Shown here: positions 1-7,984 of the stretch, piece by piece | Layout of the letters: each line of letters opens with the position of its first letter | Position numbering within the stretch: the first letter of the stretch is position 1 | Origin: Algivirga pacifica | Lineage (GTDB): Bacteria > Bacteroidota > Bacteroidia > Cytophagales > Flammeovirgaceae | Length of the DNA: 59,561 nt | Reading direction: 5' to 3' | NCBI RefSeq assembly: GCF_039543525.1 | Contig: NZ_BAABJX010000035.1 | Coordinates: forward strand, 1-59,561 | The notes under the pieces: model-generated | Databases searched by the model: none | What the model was told of the DNA's origin: nothing | What the model saw: only the letters and a program-made list of their open reading frames with translations | Program-made: the position numbers and the translations under genes

Positions 1-59
1 TTGGTTAGAATACCTGCCTGTCACGCAGGGGGTCGCGGGTTCGAGTCCCGTCTGTTCCG
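1..59 (+). tRNA. tRNA-Asp (GTC), 5' end cut by window
   Basis: The 59 bases match positions 114-172 of the complete copy downstream. They include the rest of the D arm, the anticodon arm with loop CTGTCAC (anticodon GTC, Asp), the T arm GCGGG-TTCGAGT-CCCGT and the acceptor 3' strand. The discriminator is G at 59. An encoded CCA follows at 60-62, unlike the second copy. Confidence 0.95.
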
Positions 60-98
60 CCAAGAGACCACCGATAGGTCTAAAAAGCAATCGGAAAA

Positions 99-172
99 GG
101 AGCAGTAGTTCAGTTGGTTAGAATACCTGCCTGTCACGCAGGGGGTCGCGGGTTCGAGTCCCGTCTGTTCCG
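99..172 (+). tRNA. tRNA-Asp (GTC)
   Basis: A complete cloverleaf: acceptor GGAGCAG pairs with CTGTTCC with one G-U, the anticodon stem CCTGC/GCAGG encloses CTGTCAC (anticodon GTC), and the T loop is TTCGAGT. CCA is not encoded (CAA follows). It lies 39 bases after the end of the first copy and is probably co-transcribed with it. A terminator follows at 176. Confidence 0.97.
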
Positions 173-175
173 CAA

Positions 176-211
176 AAGAGTCTTTCTATATTTAGGAAGG
201 CTCTTTTTTTT
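176..211 (+). terminator. Intrinsic terminator of the tRNA-Asp pair
   Basis: AAGAGTCTTTC pairs with GGAAGGCTCTT around an 8-base loop, followed by a run of eight T. It begins four bases after the second tRNA. Confidence 0.88.
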
Positions 212-230
212 GTCTAGGGATTTTTAAGTT

Positions 231-271
231 CGGTTATCGGTTATCGGTTATCGGTTATCGGTTATCGGTTT
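231..271. repeat. Heptamer tandem array (CGGTTAT)x5
   Basis: Five perfect copies of CGGTTAT followed by CGGTTT. This is the same 7-bp unit, on the other strand, as the 17-copy array at 38569-38687. Confidence 0.95.
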
Positions 272-298
272 GCTGGAATACGGTTAATGAAATAATTA

Positions 299-325
299 AA
301 CGATAAGCAATAAGCGATAAACAAG
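299..325. repeat. Degenerate heptamer repeat
   Basis: Consecutive heptamers of the form CRATAAR (CGATAAG, CAATAAG, CGATAAA) just downstream of the perfect array. Similar stretches occur at 29193 and, reversed, at 38477. Confidence 0.6.
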
Positions 326-499
326 AATTCCTACTAAAATCCTATGACCGGGAACTTAAAACGTAATTTGTACAATTATTTATCTTAAATGTTTGGAAAA
401 TAAATTTTAGTTCACTTTATTTGAAATACCTAACCAATAAACACCACATTAACGCATAGATAAACACATAGACATTCAGAGCTAAGACATGAATAAAAG

Positions 500-527
500 G
501 CGAAGTTATTTGACTTCGCTTTTTTTT
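500..527 (+). terminator. Rho-independent terminator without an obvious gene
   Basis: GCGAAGT pairs perfectly with ACTTCGC around a 6-base loop, followed by a long T run. No supported protein gene lies upstream on the plus strand after the tRNAs. It may end a small RNA or back up tRNA termination. Confidence 0.8.
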
Positions 528-843
528 ATGCATAAATATTTTACAGCTACTGATTTTTTTTATTAAATATTTTGAAAAAACAATAATATTCTGAAATTTC
601 GTACTGTACAGTCTGAATAATGATTCTGTCTTGTATTCTACAGAAGAAAGATAGTACAATGAATTTTTTTAGCGTACATGATATGATAAGTGTAGTGGTG
701 ACTATTATAAGAGAGAGAGAATCCCATTAGGTTTAACTTGCTTTATTACCATTTGATGTGAAAGAGTATTTGTATGGGCTTGTTTTCAGCAAGCCTTTAA
801 TCATATAATTTTTGAATTTTCTACTCGGTCTAACAAGTTTAAA

Positions 844-1428
844 ATGGTGAACGAATCTGCTTTACAGTTTTTTGAAAAGCAGCAGTACGGTAAAGCGACT
901 GTATTGCTGGAGAAGCAAGTAAGAGAAAAGACCTATACGCTAGATACTTTTCAGCTTTTGGCAAAGTGCTACGCGCAAATGGGGCATTATATGAAAGCTA
1001 TTGAAAAGGTGAAGCAAGGGCTTTCATTGATAGGAGAAACCCCTGTGTTGTGGGAAAGCCTGGAGTATTACAAGAAACCCCTCAAGTTAATGGAAGAAGC
1101 CTTAAAAGAGATCAGTAAGGGAGGCCACACTTCTTCAAACATTAACTTTTTAAAAAAGAATATTAAGCAATTGATTACTTATGGGCATTATGCTGAGGCG
1201 GTAACCTGGTTAAGTCAGGCTACAGAAGTGAGAAAGCATAAGACAACCACTATTTTGTGGATAGGGATGTACCTGAAAGATATTTTCTTGCTATTGGAGA
1301 AAGGGTATGACCGTTACTTTGATGAACTGCTCCTGGACGAGATGCTTTTCTATTATTTAAAATCAGGAAAGATGTACGAAAGGGGATTTAAGGAGATACA
1401 GGCATACCGGAAGGAAATGGAGGTATAA
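844..1428 (+). CDS. TPR-repeat protein
   Basis: This 194-residue protein has no signal peptide. Residues about 5-65 form two helical hairpins of tetratricopeptide type, with the A and G/Y positions seen in QYGKATVLLEKQV and GHYMKAIEKVKQGLSL. A third, weaker hairpin lies near residues 110-130 (YGHYAEAVTWLSQAT). Such repeats mediate protein-protein contacts; no catalytic motif is visible and the partner is unknown. It stands alone on the plus strand, convergent with the histidine kinase downstream. The ATG at 844 is the first in frame. Confidence 0.75.
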   Translation: MVNESALQFFEKQQYGKATVLLEKQVREKTYTLDTFQLLAKCYAQMGHYMKAIEKVKQGLSLIGETPVLWESLEYYKKPLKLMEEALKEISKGGHTSSNINFLKKNIKQLITYGHYAEAVTWLSQATEVRKHKTTTILWIGMYLKDIFLLLEKGYDRYFDELLLDEMLFYYLKSGKMYERGFKEIQAYRKEMEV

Positions 1429-1498
1429 GGATAAACTCCAATGTTTCTAGTGTAGGAAATCATCGGAGTTTATCGGAGGGTATACGGCTGAAGTCTTG

Positions 1499-2491
1499 TT
1501 ATGCTTGCATAGGAATACTAATGGAGAACTGACTTCCTTGTGGAAGTGATTCCAATGTTATTTGTCCGTTCAGCTTTTTGACAGCTTTCTGTACGATATA
1601 CAACCCAAGCCCGTGTCCTTCGGAGGCTAAGTCGCCTTTGAAGTACATTTCAAAAATTCGCTCTCGCATTTCTGCAGGTATTCCTCTACCGTTATCCTGT
1701 ATTTGTATACAGATATTTTCTTGCTCTTGATAAATTTTGACATTTATCTCAGGTTGCGTTCCTTGTCGGAATGTAAAAGCATTTTCAATCAACTCCCTTG
1801 TAATTGATTGAATAAGAGGGGTGTTTCCTTGAAAAGGATCGGTGATATTATCATGGATATCTAAGCGATAGCTCAGAGGAGTAGTACTTTGGTAGCCCTC
1901 TAGCTGTTGCTGTAGGTCTGCTTCAAAGCGCACCCAATCAATGGATTCCTGTTGACTGTTATCATTTTGGATATTATGCAGCAGGCTGATCTTTTCTAAC
2001 ATTTTATTCATACTGCTAGAAACCTCATTAATCTTTTCAAATAATTCTTCGGAAATAGGATCTTCACAAGTCATTTTAGCTACTTCACATAACCCTTGTA
2101 GAGAGGCAATAGGCCCTTTTAGATCATGGGAAGCTCTATAGAGAAAGGTATTCAACTCATTATTGCTGACATTTAATTGTTGTGCAATATCGAGGTGACT
2201 TTGTTTCAGTTGATTGGTTTGCCTGAGCATCGAGAACTCTTTCTCTGAGTATTGTAGACATAAGGTATTCAATTCCTGTTTTACCTGGCTTTTCTTTCGG
2301 TAGGCATATACCCCTAACAGAGAGGACAACCCAATGCCGAGCATGGAACTAATGAATAATAGATTGTGACTATGTGCTACATAGGCCGTATCTACAATAG
2401 ACTCTTGTAGGGTATTAGATGTATACAGGAAATGTTTTGACTTGGAAAAGTTGATCAAAATAGGAGTAAAGAGAAGTAATAGTTTACCCAT
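1499..2491 (-). CDS. Membrane-bound sensor histidine kinase
   Basis: A 330-residue protein. One hydrophobic segment lies at about residues 43-63, after a short extracytoplasmic stretch that follows a hydrophobic N-terminus. A coiled coil (about 70-110) leads to a HisKA domain with phospho-acceptor His122 in RASHDLKGP. The HATPase domain shows the N box (ELIENA, Asn237), G1 (QDNGRGIP, about 265-272) and G2 (GHGLGLYIV, about 292-300). It is therefore an intact two-component kinase by its motifs, with almost no sensor domain. No response regulator is adjacent, so its partner is elsewhere. It is convergent with the TPR gene. Confidence 0.92.
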   Translation of the reverse strand: MGKLLLLFTPILINFSKSKHFLYTSNTLQESIVDTAYVAHSHNLLFISSMLGIGLSSLLGVYAYRKKSQVKQELNTLCLQYSEKEFSMLRQTNQLKQSHLDIAQQLNVSNNELNTFLYRASHDLKGPIASLQGLCEVAKMTCEDPISEELFEKINEVSSSMNKMLEKISLLHNIQNDNSQQESIDWVRFEADLQQQLEGYQSTTPLSYRLDIHDNITDPFQGNTPLIQSITRELIENAFTFRQGTQPEINVKIYQEQENICIQIQDNGRGIPAEMRERIFEMYFKGDLASEGHGLGLYIVQKAVKKLNGQITLESLPQGSQFSISIPMQA

Positions 2492-3032
2492 AATAATGAT
2501 GGTTAAGAAAGAAAGTTATTGTGTTATTTGAATAGCTTATTGTACAATGATAGTAATATTATGTCCTTATAAAGAACTTATTAAAAGTTGTTAAGGGAAA
2601 AGCCATACTTATTGAACGTTAGGCTTTCGTCTTGTGCCCCTTAATCTGTAGAATACCGAAGTTATAGCCCTTTCAAATCTGATTAGTTCACGATGCCCAC
2701 TTATCTATGATACAAGGGGTGTATTTGAACGTAACTATGAAACAATCAGAAGTAATATCATACGACATGTAGTGGAGTGAACAAAAAGTGTTTATCAAGA
2801 AGCTTCATCTTGATGACTATAAACTGGTATGATGTTGGCGATACCCCTACCTATTAGAATTTTTTTTGTATAAAATTAGAAGATATTACTTTATAAAAGG
2901 GTATTCTTACCTTTGGGATTAATCGTAGTATTTCATGTTTCTTTAGAGAAACCATCGTTTTTTACATGCAATAATTCTATTTTTTGGTTGTTGAATTATA
3001 TAAAAGAATATTTCAAAATCGTCAATATATCT
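2492..3032. other. Intergenic region between divergent genes
   Basis: About 540 AT-rich bases between the minus-strand kinase and the plus-strand beta-helix gene. Promoters for both must lie here, but I see no convincing box, repeat or RNA. A frame opening at 2913 runs into the downstream gene; its first 40 residues look like untranslated sequence because a proper signal peptide begins at 3033. Confidence 0.5.
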
Positions 3033-4103
3033 ATGAGACATATCGTTACACTTCTTTTATGGAGCGTACTGGCTCTCCCTTCTGCCATGGCACAGGGTGT
3101 TTTTACAGTGAGTAATACCGTTAAGGTACCCGCTCAATATACTTCATTAGCCACTGCAGTGGCTGAGGTGCCTTCTGGGAGTACCCTTATGTTACAGCCT
3201 TCGGACAGACCTTATGAACAGGTTTTGATTAATAAGAACATTAAGATTGTAGGCGGAGGATTCAAGGAGAGAGAGGCATATAATGAGATAGCTTCTTCCG
3301 TAGATCGAATTATCGTGTTGCCAGGGGGGTATCAGGTAGAGCTTGTCAATCTGAAAACTGCTAAGTTGGAAATTAATGATTTCAATGCGTCAGGAAATCA
3401 GGATTTCGGAAAAGTGGAGATAGAATATTGTCAGGTCAATCTCTTGGACCTACAGGTATCAGATGTATCAACGTTTGTGTTGGACATGAATGTGATGAAT
3501 AGTTTGGTGCCTCGATTTGATATGGTTTCTGCTTCTACCATTGGTGGAAGTAGTATACAGTTTTCCAATAATGTGATTGGTTATCTATCAGGAATTAAAG
3601 GAGGATGTACATTTGTCAATAACCTGTTTATTCCGGGTAATTTAAATGTGAGAGCCTTTGAAGGGGTAGAAGATGTTATGTTGCTGGATAATATATTTTA
3701 TGGAACGACAGGTGCCAACAAGATAGGAATCCTGACTGCCTCTGGTTGTGTCCTGAAAAATAATATAGCCTTTCAGCTGGAAGATAAATTTACAGAAAGT
3801 AGCATAGATAATACACTGGAAGGAAACGTAGATGACACTAACCCTAGGTTTACGGCAGTGAGAAGCAGTAGTAGTTTTGTCAATATGTCTTTGGAATCGA
3901 ACCTGTCATTGGAGGAGAATTCTCCTGCATTAGGTACAGGCTATCAGGGAGGCGATGTTGGAATAACAGGAGGAGCCTATCCGTTTGTGCCTTCCAGACG
4001 TTATGCTATGCCTTATATTAAATCCATTAAGATCGATAAGCCAGTAATTGATCAACAGCAGAAGGTTAGGGTGACGATAGAAGCAGAGTACCCTTCTAAT
4101 TAA
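3033..4103 (+). CDS. Secreted beta-helix protein
   Basis: A 356-residue protein starting at the ATG at 3033, which gives a clear signal peptide ending in ALPSAMAQ; the frame is open further upstream but without a signal sequence. Residues about 30-300 show the periodic hydrophobic and Asn-rich strands of a right-handed parallel beta-helix (for example CTFVNNLFIPG, VMLLDNIFYG, CVLKNNIAF). The GxGYxGGDVGITGGAYP ending is common in Bacteroidota relatives. It has no T9SS sorting domain and no visible catalytic residues. The next gene starts 31 bases later, so the two are probably co-transcribed and may act together at the cell surface. Confidence 0.8.
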   Translation: MRHIVTLLLWSVLALPSAMAQGVFTVSNTVKVPAQYTSLATAVAEVPSGSTLMLQPSDRPYEQVLINKNIKIVGGGFKEREAYNEIASSVDRIIVLPGGYQVELVNLKTAKLEINDFNASGNQDFGKVEIEYCQVNLLDLQVSDVSTFVLDMNVMNSLVPRFDMVSASTIGGSSIQFSNNVIGYLSGIKGGCTFVNNLFIPGNLNVRAFEGVEDVMLLDNIFYGTTGANKIGILTASGCVLKNNIAFQLEDKFTESSIDNTLEGNVDDTNPRFTAVRSSSSFVNMSLESNLSLEENSPALGTGYQGGDVGITGGAYPFVPSRRYAMPYIKSIKIDKPVIDQQQKVRVTIEAEYPSN

Positions 4104-4134
4104 TGAATCACATACCTGAACGATTATTGTGCAT

Positions 4135-7002
4135 ATGAGATATATTATCTTCCTGCTATTGATGGGAATGGGAAGCCTGGCTTTTTCACAGCAATTTGTC
4201 AAGGCAGAATACCATATTGACGAGGATAAAGGTCCCGGTAATGGACGGACAGATGGACTTGTGGTGGAGGTGAAAAATGATACTACTTTTACTTTTACCG
4301 TAGACTTCAATTCACTTGACCTGGCTTACGGGCGACATTTGATGATTGTGCGCGCGCTTTGGCGTTCGGAGCAAGGGGAAGAATGGTGGTCCATGAACCA
4401 AACCGCACCATTTTATGTGCACAAGAAGGCAACTCCTGTGATACGAAGTGGGGAAGTGGCTGAAATAGGACTAATGATCAATGGAGATACAAGTATCTTT
4501 TCAGGAGCAACAATAGATACTTTAGTGGATGGGAATTCCTTGCCTTTGGGTATGAATGCTTTTTCAGTCGTTGCTTGGGATCAGCAAGGGGATATGGGTA
4601 TTCCTGAAGGTGGCCGTTTTATGATAAAGAAGCCTTTGCCAACGAGAAAGGAAGTAAAACCTTTGGCAGATGCTTATTTCTACTTTGGTGAAGTGCCTTT
4701 GTATGCCGAAAATCAAGACAGTGCGCAAGTGTACAAAGTGAAGGAGAATGGCATTTGGACTGATTCCGCTCAGGTTCCTTATTTGGAACAGGAAGAAGTG
4801 ATTTCAGCAGGAACTCCTGCCCAGAAAGTAACTTTTGTAGGAGAGGTGGATAGTGCAGCGCTGGATTTTCCTTATGGAAGGCATTTTGTGTACGGGAAGG
4901 TTGCTACGGCAGAGGGAGAACAGTCCATTACGGCTTATCAACGTATTGATCGTTGCTTTGAAGAGGTACCGGTATTGGGATACACGATACAGGATACCTT
5001 GGGCGGGATTCTTCCAGAAGCAGCGACTTATAGTGGACTGGAAGTACAGTTGGATACTGCAGGGGTCGCTTATGCCCTAGATTATCGTTATGAAATAGAT
5101 AGTAAAATTATACTCTCAGGACCATCAGGTACTTACTCTTTCCCAGAAGGGGGAGTATATCAACTGGATTTGATTGGTGGGACTTCTTGCCAGCAGGATA
5201 CGGTAAGTCAAATGCTGACCATTGATGCACCTTACGTACAATTGGATACGGCGTTTAACTTGGTATTTAAGGAAACCGATAAGGATTTTAGGGTGATCTG
5301 GGAAGATTTGAATACTTATTTCGGACATGTCAGTGGACAAGCGATGACGTATTCTGTAAAGCAGAAAAGTAACATCTTACAAATTGATACATTGGCCTTG
5401 AAGGAGGGACAGTTTAAGGCAGCTGCGGGTCGTGTGGGGACGAGTGAACTTTATCTTAGGGCTACTGATGAAAATGGAGTAGTGGTCGAAAAAACCTTCT
5501 ATACCAGAGTTTCTGATGTGAACGACCGCCCTTATATTCGAAAAGGATACCCTCCTTATCTCTCTTACCCTAGAGGAAAAAGAACGATTTATTTTTCTAA
5601 TATAGAAAGTTACTTTGGGGATAGGGATGATAATCGACTGAAGTTTACAGCGTTTTCAGATACTTCTGCAGTGCAGTTAGAGATTACGGACAGCACTGCT
5701 TATAGGACTTACAGGGATACAATCAATGGGGAGCCAGTAGTGATTAGGAGACCGTATACTTTACATAACCTTTCCATTAATATAGCGGCAGACTTTTTAG
5801 GGGTTGCTTTTGCTACAGTAGAGGCATCCGATGCACCTAATCGTGGAAATAATGCCCTTTCTGTGCAACAGTTGATACAGTTAGAAACCTATATTGCTCC
5901 TATACCAATTGAACGTACAGCTGTAGATTTTCCTGTGGTCAATCTTTTTGATGGGGATCGTAAGGTAATTGTGGATAATCTCAATGCCTTTTTTAAGGAT
6001 CCTAGTGGAGGTGAACTAGAGTATAAGGTACGAACAGTTGGAAATGGTAATGGTGTTGTCAAGGTATATACTGATGTATTGAATGCTAATCGCCTATGGG
6101 TGGATGTTCCATATGACTTTCAGGTAGGAGGAGAGCGTGTAGAAATTACAGCTCGTGACCCTGCAGATATTAGTAGGGTTGTAAAGGATACATTGTGGTT
6201 GAATATTGATAATATTGATGCGGCCCCTAGGGTAGAATGGACACAAGCCGATACCTTACGATGTCAAGGTGGAACGTATAGCCTTGACCTGAAGACCAAA
6301 GTGAACGATGATAATTCTTTTAGGGATGAAATAAGCATAGAGGCGGTGGTTACTTCTATTTCGGGATCGTATACATTAGATTCTTTAGGTTTTCAGTGGA
6401 AGGATAGTGTTTTGTCATTTAACAGCCTTCCGAATGATCGTATTAACATAGGCTTAGAAGTTACGTTGGAAGACCGTTTTGGACATCAGCGTACGGAAAT
6501 ACGGACATTGAGAGTGTTGGGCAACCAGATTATTCGCTTAAATAACGAAAACCTTTCATTAAAACATGAAAGCTCCAGTTACCAATGGTATAAAGATGGA
6601 GTAGCAATAGAAGGAGCCAATAGTAAGGTGTTAGAAAATCCTGAAGAAGGGGTATATACGGTAGAACATACTTCTTTGGTTTGTACATCCGTTACGGCTC
6701 CTTATACGATTCGGGTTACTTCTGTAGAGGATGGGTTCAAGGAAGAGACTAAGATGACTCTCTATCCCAATCCTGTAAAAGATGGACGCCTGAACTTATC
6801 ACTTTCTGGAGATAGCCTAGGGGAAGTAGAAGTGCGGTTGATTCATTCTTCGGGACAGTTGATACATAACTACGCTATCCGAAAAGTTAGCTCGGAACAG
6901 GTTGTAACCTTAGCACTTAAAAACATAGGTAAAGGACTTTATTTTGTGCAGGTGATCCTGGCAGATGGACGTGTGTTAGTGGAAAAAGTATTGGTGAACT
7001 AA
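4135..7002 (+). CDS. Large exported protein with T9SS type A sorting domain
   Basis: A 955-residue protein. The ATG at 4135 gives the signal peptide MRYIIFLLLMGMGSLAFSQQ; a GTG two codons earlier is less likely. The N-terminal half begins with a domain common in Bacteroidota secreted proteins (residues about 20-170, rich in Trp and Asp). The middle has cadherin/Ig-like beta segments, including an Ig-like SYQWYKDG near residue 815. The last about 80 residues are a type A sorting domain: LYPNPVKDG, then SSGQLI, then GLYFVQVI and VEKVLV. The T9SS would export it and the sorting domain be removed. It follows the beta-helix gene closely. Binding or adhesion is inference. Confidence 0.85.
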   Translation: MRYIIFLLLMGMGSLAFSQQFVKAEYHIDEDKGPGNGRTDGLVVEVKNDTTFTFTVDFNSLDLAYGRHLMIVRALWRSEQGEEWWSMNQTAPFYVHKKATPVIRSGEVAEIGLMINGDTSIFSGATIDTLVDGNSLPLGMNAFSVVAWDQQGDMGIPEGGRFMIKKPLPTRKEVKPLADAYFYFGEVPLYAENQDSAQVYKVKENGIWTDSAQVPYLEQEEVISAGTPAQKVTFVGEVDSAALDFPYGRHFVYGKVATAEGEQSITAYQRIDRCFEEVPVLGYTIQDTLGGILPEAATYSGLEVQLDTAGVAYALDYRYEIDSKIILSGPSGTYSFPEGGVYQLDLIGGTSCQQDTVSQMLTIDAPYVQLDTAFNLVFKETDKDFRVIWEDLNTYFGHVSGQAMTYSVKQKSNILQIDTLALKEGQFKAAAGRVGTSELYLRATDENGVVVEKTFYTRVSDVNDRPYIRKGYPPYLSYPRGKRTIYFSNIESYFGDRDDNRLKFTAFSDTSAVQLEITDSTAYRTYRDTINGEPVVIRRPYTLHNLSINIAADFLGVAFATVEASDAPNRGNNALSVQQLIQLETYIAPIPIERTAVDFPVVNLFDGDRKVIVDNLNAFFKDPSGGELEYKVRTVGNGNGVVKVYTDVLNANRLWVDVPYDFQVGGERVEITARDPADISRVVKDTLWLNIDNIDAAPRVEWTQADTLRCQGGTYSLDLKTKVNDDNSFRDEISIEAVVTSISGSYTLDSLGFQWKDSVLSFNSLPNDRINIGLEVTLEDRFGHQRTEIRTLRVLGNQIIRLNNENLSLKHESSSYQWYKDGVAIEGANSKVLENPEEGVYTVEHTSLVCTSVTAPYTIRVTSVEDGFKEETKMTLYPNPVKDGRLNLSLSGDSLGEVEVRLIHSSGQLIHNYAIRKVSSEQVVTLALKNIGKGLYFVQVILADGRVLVEKVLVN

Positions 7003-7087
7003 GAGAATTTAATTTTTTTAGTTAAATATTATTAAATTTAAATAGTATATTTTTTAGATATCATAAAGAAGGGAATATCTTACAGAT

Positions 7088-7879
7088 GTGGAAAATATAG
7101 TAATCATACCAACATATAACGAGATCGAGAATATTTCAGATATTCTTGAGGCTGTCCTTAAGCTGCCAACAAGGTTTGATGTCATGATTGTAGATGACAA
7201 CTCTCCTGATGGAACGGCAGACTGCGTTAGGGACATGATGAAAAAATATCCTGATAGGATTCATTTAGAGTGTCGATCAGAAAAGTCAGGTTTGGGTACA
7301 GCCTATATTCATGGTTTTAAGCGGGCATTGGAACTGGGGTATCATTACATTTATGAAATGGATGCTGACTTCTCTCACAATCCAGATGACTTGCTTAAAC
7401 TTCACCATGCTTGTGCTATAGAAGGACATGATATGAGTATCGGTTCTCGCTATATTACAGGGGTGAATGTGGTGAACTGGCCTATGGGTAGGGTATTACT
7501 TTCTTATGGTGCCAGTAAGTATGTGAGCACCATCACAGGAATGAAAATCAAAGACCCTACAGCTGGATTTAAATGCTATAGCCGTAAGGTTTTGGAATGC
7601 ATAGATTTGGATGCTGTTCGATTTGTAGGCTATGCCTTCCAAATTGAGATGAAGTTCCTTACTTGGAAATATGGTTTTAGAATCAAGGAGGTGCCCATTA
7701 TCTTTACAGACCGAACGAGAGGAGAGTCCAAGATGTCTTCCGGGATTATTAAGGAAGCCTTGTTCGGTGTTGTGGAAATGACAATCCGTAGCTGGTTTAA
7801 AACCTATCAGCGTATACAGCGAACAACCTCTAAATTGCAGAAGGATCTAGAGGAAGCAGCAGAAAAAAAAGCCTCTTGA
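7088..7879 (+). CDS. Polyprenol-phosphate glycosyltransferase (GT2, DPM1-like)
   Basis: A 263-residue GT-A fold enzyme without transmembrane segments, starting VIIPTYNEIENI. It shows the nucleotide-sugar site VDDNSPDGT (about residues 36-44), the metal-binding DADFSHNP (about 96-103), DPTAGFKCY near 157 and DRTRGESKM near 213. These are hallmarks of dolichol/polyprenol monophosphomannose synthases, which load a sugar onto a lipid carrier for envelope glycosylation. The start is GTG at 7088; an out-of-frame ATG two bases earlier opens only four codons. A terminator follows directly. The sugar (mannose or other) cannot be told. Confidence 0.9.
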   Translation: MENIVIIPTYNEIENISDILEAVLKLPTRFDVMIVDDNSPDGTADCVRDMMKKYPDRIHLECRSEKSGLGTAYIHGFKRALELGYHYIYEMDADFSHNPDDLLKLHHACAIEGHDMSIGSRYITGVNVVNWPMGRVLLSYGASKYVSTITGMKIKDPTAGFKCYSRKVLECIDLDAVRFVGYAFQIEMKFLTWKYGFRIKEVPIIFTDRTRGESKMSSGIIKEALFGVVEMTIRSWFKTYQRIQRTTSKLQKDLEEAAEKKAS

Positions 7880-7905
7880 AGAGAAGAAGAGGACCAAGAT
7901 AAATG

Positions 7906-7938
7906 AACCAGTTCTTAGTATTAAGGACTGGTTTTTTT
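7906..7938 (+). terminator. Intrinsic terminator after the glycosyltransferase
   Basis: AACCAGTTCTT pairs with AAGGACTGGTT around a 6-base loop, followed by T7. It separates the glycosyltransferase from the helicase gene. Confidence 0.9.
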
Positions 7939-7984
7939 ATTGTACTTTTGATAGACTAAATCAATAAAATCAGAGAATAGTATC

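Larger units (their letters stand above)
213..843. other. Intergenic stretch with repeats and a lone terminator
   Basis: About 630 bases with no gene I can support. It holds a heptamer array (231-271), a degenerate heptamer stretch (299-325) and a rho-independent terminator (500-527) with no protein gene in front of it. A 80-codon minus-strand frame over 417-659 is AT-rich, low in complexity and reads through that terminator, so I do not call it. Confidence 0.6.

Noticed and set aside
231..271. CRISPR array
   Set aside because: Units are 7 bases with no spacers; no cas genes in the window.
417..659. An 80-codon minus-strand frame
   Set aside because: AT-rich, low complexity, overlaps a strong terminator, no family resemblance or start context.
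2796..2822. Hairpin TCAAGA/TCTTGA upstream of the beta-helix gene
   Set aside because: A 6-base stem in AT-rich DNA without a T run; expected by chance.
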